Source: Candidatus Cloacimonadota bacterium
GTDB taxonomy: Bacteria > Muiribacteriota > UBA6191
Direction: 5' to 3'
Assembly: GCA_002402105.1 (NCBI GenBank)
Contig: NVVD01000011.1
Span: forward strand, 18,131 to 57,449
DNA: 39,319 nucleotides
Shown: positions 31,801 to 39,319 of the stretch, piece by piece
Numbering within the stretch: the stretch's first letter is position 1
Layout of the letters: each line of letters opens with the position of its first letter
Program-made: the position numbers and the translations under genes
The notes under the pieces: model-generated
Told to the model about the DNA's origin: nothing
Seen by the model: only the letters and a program-made list of their open reading frames with translations
Databases searched by the model: none

Positions 31801-34800
31801 CTTTTATAGATCCATATACTGATCCTTCAAACCCTGAATTATCTATTTTTAATTTGATTCCACCTTTTAATCTTACAATAACTAGATTGATAGAAACTTT
31901 AGCATCAGCTTCAAAAGAAAACTTACCATCGGATTGAATGAAACCTGCAAAGTTAACAGCTACAGGACCAAGCTTTAATTTTGCTTCAGTTACTGATAAA
32001 CGTATTTTATTATCTTGAATTAATATTTCACCTTCAAAAGCAGTTTTGAAGACTAAGATATTCATACTACCTTTTAAGGCAACTCTAAAAGTATTAGCTA
32101 AAACACCAAAGTGCTCTTGTGAACCGGTATTTATTTGTAGGATTGCTGTAGCTGATGCGCCAACTGCACCAACACCAAAACCTAATTTAGCAGAAGCCTC
32201 AATATTTAATGCAAAGACAGGAAGTTTTGTTTTAGACAGTTCAAGTATTACATCACCTGAAATATTTAAAGATCCTAAAATACCTAATTTAATACTTAAA
32301 TCTACGTGACCTGCAAAACCACTTTTACTTAATTTGAATTCGATAGATCCAGATGCTTTTACAAGACCCATTAATTTAAGATCAGCTTCTCCAGATAGAT
32401 ATAAAGTCTTGCCATCAATCATTACTCTTTCAGTACCAATGACTTCACCCTTACCATCTACTTTCAACATTCTAACTTGTTTTGCTGAGTTAAAAGTATT
32501 GACTTGAAACAAAAATCTACCTGATAAAGTTAGTAACTTTGTATCAATTAATGTAGAGCCACTAGGTGCTCCGATTTGTAAGCTTCCGAATAGACCAAGT
32601 TCAAGCCCCTCATTTTCAAATGTTAATGAACCAACTGCTGCTACAGATGCTAAACCATCTATTTCAAGCTGGGCAAACATTTCTAAAGATGCTCTCATTT
32701 GTTTTGTAGCAAAATCTAAACTTAAAGTTATATAAAAATCACCCTTTACTTTTAAAGCATCTAATACATTTAAACTACCATTACCATAAATAGAAGCGTA
32801 TAAATCTACTGGTTTTGTTTGTCCTTGTGGTGTTGCTGATACAATAAGTTCTGAGTAACCTACAGTTTCTACAAAGCTTTCAGGTACATTATAAATAAAA
32901 TCTTCACCCATTGTATTTACTTCTAAGGTTAAAGCAGCATCTAAATCAAATACACCATCAATTTTAAAACTAGTACTTAAAGCCGCTTTTAATGCAATTC
33001 CATCTGAGTTAATTGCTAGTACACCAAGAGCATTTGCTTTAAAGTTTAATAAGTCAGAACCAATATATGCTTCTACATCAAAAAATGCGCTCAAGCCACT
33101 TTCACCAAATTCAAAAGCAAAAGAACCGTTCATTCCTACCATACCGGCTACATCAACTACTGCTTGGCCTCCTACAAAAAAGAAATCTCTCTTGAGATGA
33201 GCAAAGCTAAGTTCAACACCATCTGCTATATCTATGACAAAACCTTTACGGCCTTTTCCTGATTTTGAAAAATCAATACCAACCAATGGGTTAACACTAA
33301 AGTTTAAATCAAATCTAAAGTTTTGAGCAGATAAAGTCACACCAGGTATACCAACTAATTGAACAGATCCTAAACTAGCTGTTATACCAACATATAAGTT
33401 AACTAAACCTACAAGATTTAAAGCAGCTTCACTAATTATATTTACATCTTTCCAAGTAGCTGCACCTGTTTGGCGCATGATAACAATACCAGCATTAAAA
33501 TCTTCTACAGCCATTCCAACTATCGGATGATCAATATGAGCACCACCATCAGCTGATGTAATCTTTCCATCACCATTTACATCTTTCCAATAAGAAGGCT
33601 CAAACCCATAAAGTACTGTACGTATAGCATTTTGAATCCCAACATATCTAGGGTCTGCTAAAAAACCGTATCCATCAGAAATAGCTAAACTTAAAGCTAC
33701 TGTTTCTCCTGTTCCTTCTGTCTTTGAAATTGCATCATAAAATGTTACTTCTTCAATTCTTTTTGCAATTGAGAAACCTGCACTTACTTGAATTGTACTT
33801 GCAATAGACATTTCTGCATAACCTTTAATTTCAATAACCTCTGTATCAAAATCTAAGAAAAAAGCTTCTGCGCCATTTGGGTTTAATAACATTCCACGAT
33901 TTAAGACTTCAAGTCCCATCTCATTTGTGCCATTAATATTTTCACCAATATCTAAAATATTATTGTTATTTAAATCTTCTCCTTGAAAACTTGCTGCCCA
34001 ATCAATTGTTGGTAAAGCTCCCCCAACAAGTGCTGCTACATAAATACCTATACCATAAGGAGTAGACATTAATGCTGTTGGAGGTAAAAGAGTATTTATA
34101 TTTACTTGAACATCTTGAACATTTGCTGTTAAAAAGTCATCTGTACCAACTAAACCACCATATGCAACATCAACTTTAACTGTTAAAAACCTTGGTATAA
34201 ACTCAGCTAAACCTGGTATTTGAGCGATACTTGGAGTTGACAATGCCACTCCTATATTTGCATTTTGAATGGATAAACCAACAGCAGTATCATCAAGTGC
34301 ATCTTGATAGTCAACTATTCCATCACCATTTGTATCCTTTGAATGTGTTCCACCTATTCCTGCAAAGCCATAAACATTAGTCGCTGATATGACTAACATA
34401 TCAACATCTAACTTAACTTGTGTAGCATCTAAACCAACTCCACTAGCTAAAGGCTGTATTAGTGCACCTAGATCGCCAGTATCTACAACAACTTCTTGAT
34501 TTGTTAATTGACTAAAAGAAAAGCCACCCTGAAGAGTTAAAAAATCAGCTATTTTAAGTTCAGCAAAACCAACATCTACTTTTAAAAGAGCATCTTCAAA
34601 GTCAATATAAACAGGTGCATTTCCTGTATTTATAGCAAAAGCAGATTTATCTATTTTACCATCAAAGTTTAAGTCTTCACCAGCATCTAAAACACCATTA
34701 CCATTTATATCTTCTGTAAAGTCTTTAAAACTTGATTTAAAATCAATAACAGCAGGGCCTAATGTACCGCCCCATTTAGCGCCATTATTATATTCAAAAG

Positions 34801-37800
34801 TAATATCTCTACCTTGAAATGAAGCCATTGCGTTTAAAACGCCATCTCCATTTTTATCTTCACTAACTATGACAAATTCAGCCTCTCCATTATCTCTGAT
34901 ACCATTTACATTTAAGTCTTGTGGAATATAGGTATCAATTATACCGTTATTATTGACATCCTCACCAACACCAACCATTCCAACAAACCCAGCTGTTACT
35001 TTTGCTGCTTGAAATTGCGGTAATATAGTATTTAAAAATGGAGTTTGAGTATCCATGATAACCATGCCAAAATCTACATCATCAATAGCAAGGCCAATGG
35101 CTTCTGGGTTGATATAATAATCATTATATTTATTACCATCACCGTTTGAATCTACATCCCAATCAAAATCTTGCTTATAAGGTCCACCAACACCAGCAAA
35201 AGCCTGAATATTAGAACCTCCAATAGTCATTGTTGAAACTAATACATTTTCAAATTTTGAAAAATTACTTTCTCCAAGACCCATATTTTTTAATAATTTG
35301 CTCAAACCAATGGCATCAATAACACCATCACCTAGTTTGGCTAAATCACCAAGTCCTGTTTTAACATCAACTAAGTAGCTAGCACCCTGATCAAAAGCAA
35401 ATGACCCAGTTAAAGATAAAAACTGGTCTAATCTTATTACACCCTGCCCAACTGATACTCCTACTCTTTCTTTTTCAAAATCAAGAGCGATACTATTTGT
35501 TCCACCAGTAGGTACAATATATTCGCCATTTAAAGAAGTTTTGAAATCAATATTTTTACCATTTTGAGCTGAGTTAACAATTACACTTACATCTCTTGCT
35601 TGAAGCTCAAGAGCTTCAAAACCTACCAACCCTACTTTATCTGCATTTGCTTTCATAGTAAAGTAGCTATCACTACCTTCAAGTTCACTAAAAATACCTA
35701 TCCCTAAGTTTACATTTTCAAGTACAAAGCCCATAGCCCTATCATTTGTAGTATCCTTTTCCCAAAGTACCCCATCTGCATCAATATAATCTGCTGAGTA
35801 TATTCGACCATCATTATTTGAATCTTTAAAGTACCCACCATTACCAGCAAATATATTTACATTACTTGCACCAATAGTTAGACTTGACATAGAGACATTT
35901 TTAATTTTATTAAAATCAACACCTTTCATTAGATCAAGTAGTTGATCAATAAGTTCTCCAATATCTCCTGTTTTTAAAATTGATTTTACTGTATCAATAA
36001 CAATATTTTTAATATCTTTAAAACTGACAGCACCGCTAAATAAATCATTTACTGTAGTTTCTGCTTTTATAGATGACCAAATAGCTTGAGCAATAACTGT
36101 TGGAGTTTTTAGTAAATCAAGTAAACCACCATTCATATTTACATCAAGAAATACATCAGCACCTTTTTGGAAATTTAATCCACCAATAACTTGTACATAA
36201 CCATTGATATCCATTTCAGCGTATTCAACATCAATACCAACTGTTGCAAGACCTTTAGCATCTAAAGTATAAGCAACTTTGTCACTTGTACCGTTTCCTG
36301 AAGACGAAGCTCCATAAGTTACATCTAGATTTTTAGCTGAATAATCAATAACTCTACCATCAACAGATTTTGTATTCACAACAAGTTCAACACCATCAGC
36401 TTTTAAACTTAGATTATCAACTCCAATAAAGCCTATTTCTTTAGCTGATGCTTGAGCTGTTACCCAAAAGTTACTAGGGTTTGTAGAGTCAATTGCAAAA
36501 GCAAGTCCAAAACCAGCGTCATTCATTTCAAAGCCAACAGCATTATCAGAGCCTTGATTTACCCCTGCAAATACACTATCAATGTGTCCACCAAGAGTTA
36601 AGATATCTACATTACCAGTACTGCCATCTGCAAAAATTACAGATTGAGATTGTTTATCAAAAGAATAATAATCTGTAGTTTTATATAAACCAAAGATATT
36701 TATATCCATGTTTCCTTCGATACGGGTTGTATTTGCTTCATTAAAATCAAATATTATACCCTGTACATCTAAGTTAGTTTTAGTGAAGTCAATTGCTTGA
36801 ACTCCCCCTGTTGTTTGGTTCATGTTTAATTTAATATCTGTAGCTTCTATGACTAAACCATCAACACCAACAAATCCTGCAAAGTCTGCACTTGCTTTAA
36901 TAGAAGTCCATGTATTTTTTGAATTTTGTTTATCTTTCATAATAGCTAAAGCAAAATCCATATTTTGAACATCAAAACCAAGTTTATAAGAGCCTTTTGA
37001 AAGTCCTGCAAATGCATTTACATCAATAGCACTCATAGTTAATACATCTACAGATTTAACTTCCCCTGTGTTTTGAAGAACAATATCTTTACTTGTTTTA
37101 TCAAAAGCAAAGTCACCATTTAAACTAATAAAATTATAAATATTTAAATCTAAGTTTGCTTTGATTCGATAAAGCTCCTGATTCATATCTGAATCTAAAG
37201 TGATCTTATCTGATAATTGTAAATTAACAGCATCAAAATCAATAGCTAAATCACTATCATAAGTAATACCACTAGCACCTATACCAAAAGCACCAGTATT
37301 TACTAATACTTCAATATTATTTACATCTGCTTTAATACCTTCAAGACCTTGAAAAGATGCTTGATCTGCTGTTGCTTTCATTGCAACCCATGACCGTAAA
37401 CCATCAGTTATGATTGATAAACCAAAGTTTAAATTATCAATTTCAAAGCCGATATCTCCAAGCCCTGCTTTTGCATTGATATTACTTCGTGCAAAAGTAA
37501 GCATAGTTGCATTAATATCTGAACCATCACTTAACTTTAAAGTTTTTAAAGTCAGTCGTAATGAGTAAAATTTACTTGATTCATAAAAATTAAACAGACT
37601 GATATTTAATCTACCAGATAACTCTATAAAAGCACCTTCTGCTGCGCTCATATCAAAAAGTATAGTAGTCGCTGTTTCATCGACTAGATTAATTTTTGTA
37701 AATGAAACTTCATTATCTGTGCCGATCATTTTATTAAAATCAATCACTGTACTTAAACCGTTTTGATCAATAGCACCTTGATTTATTTGTACTGATAAAT

Positions 37801-39319
37801 CTGTACCAGTAATACTAATATCATCAAGCCCTGTAAAACCTGCTTCATCTATATTTACTTTTAAAGCATCCCATGTACGTAAGTCACCATCTACTTCTGT
37901 AAATGTAGTGTAAGCAAAGTCAGCACCTTTTATTAAAAAGCCACTCTGATTATCTTTTTGATAATTAACACCAGCAAAAGCATTTAGGTCATTACCTGTA
38001 ATTGCCATAACATCAACTGTAGTTGTTGTACCATCTGATAAAATTACATCTTGAGATGTTTTTGCAAAATCAAGAGTTCCGTTCAAGGCAAAAAAGTTAT
38101 GTATCTGAATTTCAACTGAACCTGAAATTTCTAAAGTTTCACCACTCATGTTAAATAATTCATCACCAAAAGAAATGGTACTTGCACTATTTACATAATC
38201 AATAGCAACATCAGCAACTTTGGTATTATATTTAACTTTTAAATTTTCTGATTTTAATGTTACGCCTTTAATACCAGAAAGCTCGGCTGATTTTGCAGCT
38301 GCTTGAATTGATGTCCATTGTCTATTAGCACCATCATATACACCAGAAATTAAAGCAAAACCAACACTAACATCAGTGAGTGATAAACCTGTTTCATTCG
38401 ATTTACCACGATTAGTTCCTGCAAAAATATTTGCATTATCTAAACTAAAAACTAAAGCTTTTGCATCTTCAAGACTATCTCCATTTGATAACTTTAAGTT
38501 TTTATCTGCTTTTTCAAAGCCAAAGTTACCGCTTAAGTAAATATAATTATCTAAATTTAGTGTTAAATCACCAGATACTTTAAGAGCTTTACCACTCATA
38601 TCAAAGATAACTTCTTGAGTTGGATTTACTGCTACTGCTAAATCTGTTTTTGTATAATCAATAACTGAGTTATCTGATGCCTCTAGGTTTAACTCAAGTC
38701 CTAAGTTTTTGAAGCCTAAATTTAAAGCATCTACTTGAGATACAAAACCAGCACTTGTTGCACTTGCTTTTAATGAAAGCCATTGACGCTTAGTACCTGA
38801 TTTTTCATTGACTATAGCTATAGCTAAATCAACACCAGTTAATTTGATACCTGTTTCATTTGAAGTATTGTGATTAACTCCAGCAAATAGCTCAACATCG
38901 CTTAGTCCAATTGTAAGTAAATCTGTTGCTACAATATCATCATTATTTAGAGTAACCTCAAAGTCAGATTTTTCAAAAGCAAATCCACCCGATACATAAA
39001 AGAAGTCACTAATACCTAAAGTTAACTCTCCACCAACTTTTAAAAAGTCCCCTTTATCTGCACTTACTTCAAATAACTCTAGTTCGTCACGACCAAATAC
39101 ATCTACTCCAGTAACTACAGTAAAGACGTTTTCATCTTCAAGCATTTGTGCAAAATCAATAACTGATCCATCACTAGCTGCATTGTTCATTTCGATTGAT
39201 GAAGACTGTAATGAAATATCTAAATTATCAAGACCAATAAACGCTGCGTTTCCGGATGCTTTTAAAGCTGACCATGTTCGTTTATCACCAGAGTTTTCTT
39301 TAAATAGTGCTAGAGCAAA
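28862..39319 (-). CDS. Giant cysteine-free RTX/repeat surface protein, N-terminus beyond window (partial)
   Basis: The frame is open through the right edge: the codons from 39319 to 39191 continue the repeat (FALALFKENSGDKRTWSALK), so the ATG at 39190 is internal. At least 3,485 residues are present, and I find no cysteine in them. From N to C there are at least ten ~115-190-residue beta-rich repeats (39319-33400), a Gly/Lys-alternating beta section (33255-31660), RTX calcium repeats (31495-31150), an NHL-like propeller (30990-30190), a filamentous haemagglutinin-like stretch, two Ig-like domains (29745-29175) and an acidic Ser-rich tail ending VDVWSEEVYL. These features fit a secreted surface adhesin exported by the HlyD pair encoded immediately downstream. 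Ligand and anchoring are unknown. Confidence 0.9.
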   Translation of the reverse strand, partial: FALALFKENSGDKRTWSALKASGNAAFIGLDNLDISLQSSSIEMNNAASDGSVIDFAQMLEDENVFTVVTGVDVFGRDELELFEVSADKGDFLKVGGELTLGISDFFYVSGGFAFEKSDFEVTLNNDDIVATDLLTIGLSDVELFAGVNHNTSNETGIKLTGVDLAIAIVNEKSGTKRQWLSLKASATSAGFVSQVDALNLGFKNLGLELNLEASDNSVIDYTKTDLAVAVNPTQEVIFDMSGKALKVSGDLTLNLDNYIYLSGNFGFEKADKNLKLSNGDSLEDAKALVFSLDNANIFAGTNRGKSNETGLSLTDVSVGFALISGVYDGANRQWTSIQAAAKSAELSGIKGVTLKSENLKVKYNTKVADVAIDYVNSASTISFGDELFNMSGETLEISGSVEIQIHNFFALNGTLDFAKTSQDVILSDGTTTTVDVMAITGNDLNAFAGVNYQKDNQSGFLIKGADFAYTTFTEVDGDLRTWDALKVNIDEAGFTGLDDISITGTDLSVQINQGAIDQNGLSTVIDFNKMIGTDNEVSFTKINLVDETATTILFDMSAAEGAFIELSGRLNISLFNFYESSKFYSLRLTLKTLKLSDGSDINATMLTFARSNINAKAGLGDIGFEIDNLNFGLSIITDGLRSWVAMKATADQASFQGLEGIKADVNNIEVLVNTGAFGIGASGITYDSDLAIDFDAVNLQLSDKITLDSDMNQELYRIKANLDLNIYNFISLNGDFAFDKTSKDIVLQNTGEVKSVDVLTMSAIDVNAFAGLSKGSYKLGFDVQNMDFALAIMKDKQNSKNTWTSIKASADFAGFVGVDGLVIEATDIKLNMNQTTGGVQAIDFTKTNLDVQGIIFDFNEANTTRIEGNMDINIFGLYKTTDYYSFDKQSQSVIFADGSTGNVDILTLGGHIDSVFAGVNQGSDNAVGFEMNDAGFGLAFAIDSTNPSNFWVTAQASAKEIGFIGVDNLSLKADGVELVVNTKSVDGRVIDYSAKNLDVTYGASSSGNGTSDKVAYTLDAKGLATVGIDVEYAEMDINGYVQVIGGLNFQKGADVFLDVNMNGGLLDLLKTPTVIAQAIWSSIKAETTVNDLFSGAVSFKDIKNIVIDTVKSILKTGDIGELIDQLLDLMKGVDFNKIKNVSMSSLTIGASNVNIFAGNGGYFKDSNNDGRIYSADYIDADGVLWEKDTTNDRAMGFVLENVNLGIGIFSELEGSDSYFTMKANADKVGLVGFEALELQARDVSVIVNSAQNGKNIDFKTSLNGEYIVPTGGTNSIALDFEKERVGVSVGQGVIRLDQFLSLTGSFAFDQGASYLVDVKTGLGDLAKLGDGVIDAIGLSKLLKNMGLGESNFSKFENVLVSTMTIGGSNIQAFAGVGGPYKQDFDWDVDSNGDGNKYNDYYINPEAIGLAIDDVDFGMVIMDTQTPFLNTILPQFQAAKVTAGFVGMVGVGEDVNNNGIIDTYIPQDLNVNGIRDNGEAEFVIVSEDKNGDGVLNAMASFQGRDITFEYNNGAKWGGTLGPAVIDFKSSFKDFTEDINGNGVLDAGEDLNFDGKIDKSAFAINTGNAPVYIDFEDALLKVDVGFAELKIADFLTLQGGFSFSQLTNQEVVVDTGDLGALIQPLASGVGLDATQVKLDVDMLVISATNVYGFAGIGGTHSKDTNGDGIVDYQDALDDTAVGLSIQNANIGVALSTPSIAQIPGLAEFIPRFLTVKVDVAYGGLVGTDDFLTANVQDVQVNINTLLPPTALMSTPYGIGIYVAALVGGALPTIDWAASFQGEDLNNNNILDIGENINGTNEMGLEVLNRGMLLNPNGAEAFFLDFDTEVIEIKGYAEMSIASTIQVSAGFSIAKRIEEVTFYDAISKTEGTGETVALSLAISDGYGFLADPRYVGIQNAIRTVLYGFEPSYWKDVNGDGKITSADGGAHIDHPIVGMAVEDFNAGIVIMRQTGAATWKDVNIISEAALNLVGLVNLYVGITASLGSVQLVGIPGVTLSAQNFRFDLNFSVNPLVGIDFSKSGKGRKGFVIDIADGVELSFAHLKRDFFFVGGQAVVDVAGMVGMNGSFAFEFGESGLSAFFDVEAYIGSDLLNFKANALGVLAINSDGIALKAALSTSFKIDGVFDLDAALTLEVNTMGEDFIYNVPESFVETVGYSELIVSATPQGQTKPVDLYASIYGNGSLNVLDALKVKGDFYITLSLDFATKQMRASLEMFAQLEIDGLASVAAVGSLTFENEGLELGLFGSLQIGAPSGSTLIDTKLLTLSGRFLFQVNTFNSAKQVRMLKVDGKGEVIGTERVMIDGKTLYLSGEADLKLMGLVKASGSIEFKLSKSGFAGHVDLSIKLGILGSLNISGDVILELSKTKLPVFALNIEASAKLGFGVGAVGASATAILQINTGSQEHFGVLANTFRVALKGSMNILVFKTAFEGEILIQDNKIRLSVTEAKLKLGPVAVNFAGFIQSDGKFSFEADAKVSINLVIVRLKGGIKLKIDNSGFEGSVYGSIKVGLGRASIKLGAEGALKIKKTYVSVKLGAYIKVAGRRVAAFKTFKFSFNPPDTIATLNGGILTLNNSLKGKEFIVNAIDDDSVLVTRGDTVKTYDGVSNIVFDGTSGNDVITIGKEVTQNIYIDSGAGDDILTIYGGSDLSIIESGSGNDTIIGGISNAKYYLGSGDDKFTGGAGNETVYIESGKNIIDLASGDDEAIINGGFSTIIGGFGTDKIVLNDEAIAQNNQLILGQNYIASGSTKVSFDNTIEDVNVDSKKQLILQNDYFTNDLFLSNIASKNGVNIDELVIDKDGNIYVSAPEDELIYKITPDGVKTIFAGKNGATNNGSGDKLEVGFERQFGLTLSPDGNTMFVADKDNDGIRQINMQTGEMSTFYDFKGFNHKNKKGVIDITFDDQGNMYAGIYSSTNSSIYKINLDGSGRTKLAGGMDGLTDIEFNNGFLYLAESNKKRITKYTLDGDFVEVVLDKLDNPRAITFDTQDRLIFENKGSIIRLNKDGSQFVIASGMGVDIRSINIKDNLIYVSDESNNSVHKIEYFENMDFSSTNISLKSTELIDVSNAQFVANTLRLDSFGILGAINTDVNEISVINRGTTNSHIIINETNNLIITNQIGDIDNVVDKLGFVENQSIENGAIYSVNGNVTINAKDLIQFKSGVINATSSIFIAANDVQMNAKLGSVNLDKLNVNSNVENIVISAPSAVDEGSSLTYTAIIHSGASEDTTVRLNNGTSIEIKKGEKLGSTTIGVKEDTYFIDPSVVKAKLIDFVGTNSSDIINFNNSTKFSTNIEDTIDETTVTLSVVQDSIVEGQEITYQIELSNKVALGDTMLIELSNGKSIKILEGETIGIVIVETIKSEEYDVPQVLTVSVAKATSNFEKLDISNPVSTKLRDFRQLSVSDISDLVAISRTQNNTEDFSDDSSSEESKSEEITITVEPASSSTFSNTMSFSPITGDAGSSSDSGSDSEDEEKIQTTVDVWSEEVYL
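29175..29745 (-). repeat. Two Ig-like/Calx-beta-like adhesin domains
   Basis: Two related domains: one (29745-29515) starts ENIVISAPSAVDEGSSLTYT, the other (29440-29175) starts TVTLSVVQDSIVEGQEITYQ. Both have VxEGxxxTY, an NGxSIxIxxGE strand and a closing hydrophobic strand, as in Ig-like repeats of large type I-secreted adhesins. Confidence 0.65.
30190..30990 (-). other. NHL/SMP-30-like beta-propeller domain within the giant protein
   Basis: About 265 residues contain recurring blades with the pattern (I/L)xxDxxGNIYVSxxxxxxIYKIxxDG: IDKDGNIYVSAPEDELIYKI, LSPDGNTMFVADKDNDGIRQ, FDDQGNMYAGIYSSTNSSIY, FNNGFLYLAESNKKRITKYT, FDTQDRLIFENKGSIIRLN and IKDNLIYVSDESNNSVHKI. That makes six visible blades. 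It may be a ligand-binding or protein-interaction module placed between the RTX block and the Ig-like domains. Confidence 0.75.
31150..31495 (-). repeat. RTX (haemolysin-type calcium-binding) nonapeptide block
   Basis: The block begins GTSGNDVITIG and runs through DSGAGDDILTIYGG, ESGSGNDTIIGG, YLGSGDDKFTGGAGNETV and LASGDDEAIINGG to GGFGTDKIVL. These are GGxGxDxUx-type units that form a calcium-stabilised parallel beta roll after export. RTX blocks are characteristic of type I secretion substrates. Confidence 0.85.
33400..39319 (-). repeat. Tandem long protein repeats of the giant protein
   Basis: At least ten units share the order: VIDF, LFDMSG..L.ISG.L...I.NF..L.G.F.F.K, a ..DVLT strand, the landmark NxFAGVN(x)G, a F.LAI segment, and (R/N)TWxSIKASADxAGFVGxDGL. 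Examples of the landmark are LFAGVNHNTSNETG, IFAGTNRGKSNETG, AFAGVNYQKDNQSG, VFAGVNQGSDNAVG, AFAGVGG and GFAGIGG. Similarity is at the protein level; DNA copies have diverged, so the expansion is old. An eleventh partial unit is visible at the window edge. Confidence 0.85.
33560..35840 (-). repeat. EF-hand/dockerin-like calcium-loop cluster in the giant protein
   Basis: DxNxDGxxD-type loops occur repeatedly: KDSNNDGRI, DVDSNGDGNKYND, DVNNNGIIDTY, DLNVNGIRDNGE, DKNGDGVLN, DINGNGVLDAGED followed by LNFDGKID, KDTNGDGIVDYQD, DLNNNNILDIGE and KDVNGDGKITSAD. They lie only in the C-terminal repeat units, mainly right after the FAGxGG landmark. Ca2+ binding is inferred from the acidic spacing. Confidence 0.75.

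Noticed and set aside
39188..39190. ATG as the start of the giant protein
   Set aside because: The frame continues upstream to 39319 with clear repeat sequence, so this methionine is internal.
1..39319. tRNA, rRNA, CRISPR arrays, complete insertion sequences, prophage genes
   Set aside because: No candidate clover-leaf, spaced repeat array or intact transposase was seen on either strand by eye; the only mobile-type trace is the Rpn remnant.

Overview
The window is AT-rich bacterial DNA, roughly 30% G+C by eye, tightly packed with genes. ADP-heptose epimerase (hldD), a lipoprotein signal, secreted proteins and HlyD-type adaptors point to a Gram-negative with an LPS-bearing outer membrane. I cannot name the phylum. 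CarB begins with a GSGAIKIG-type sequence, ThrRS lacks its TGS domain and HldD is of a non-enteric type, so I would not assume an enteric-like gammaproteobacterium. The standard bacterial code fits, with ATG, GTG and TTG starts preceded by AGGAG-like sites.

Left end (1-4203, minus strand): an operon reading from a glycerate-kinase-like (MOFRL/GckA family) protein with an altered active site, through an unknown coiled-coil protein and an RNase Z-like metallo-beta-lactamase protein, to carA and the first codons of carB. A 270-bp divergent promoter region separates it from a plus-strand run of thrS, hldD and a stand-alone lysine-ketoglutarate-reductase-like protein. A secreted phospholipase D-like enzyme follows with its own promoter and a strong terminator, then a hotdog thioesterase.

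Accessory stretch (10502-13843): a SIR2-domain protein with tandem TPRs that are nearly identical at the DNA level (a candidate defence NADase), a truncated Rpn/PD-(D/E)XK nuclease remnant, a CPBP membrane protease and an orphan zf-HC2 mini-protein.

Uric-acid degradation operon (14032-21890, plus strand): a urate hydroxylase PuuD whose membrane domain is duplicated, allantoinase, an allantoicase fused to OHCU decarboxylase, 5-hydroxyisourate hydrolase, a CitE/HpcH-like DUF6986-type protein and a PucG-type glyoxylate aminotransferase. Together they could take urate to ureidoglycolate and urea, and glyoxylate onward to glycine. No recognisable ureidoglycolate lyase or xanthine dehydrogenase is in the window. 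A terminator closes the operon. An MscS-like channel and a lipoprotein follow.

Right end (24844-39319, minus strand): a three-gene export operon. A giant cysteine-free repeat protein (more than 3,485 residues and still open at the window edge) is followed at 3 bp by a GAF-HlyD adaptor and at 1 bp by a PqqD-like/M50 protease/HlyD protein. The giant carries at least ten long repeats, EF-hand-like calcium loops, a beta-rich section, RTX repeats, a beta-propeller, Ig-like domains and an acidic serine-rich tail. This looks like a dedicated type-I-like secretion or surface-display system with no ABC ATPase visible here, and it is the most interesting system in the window.
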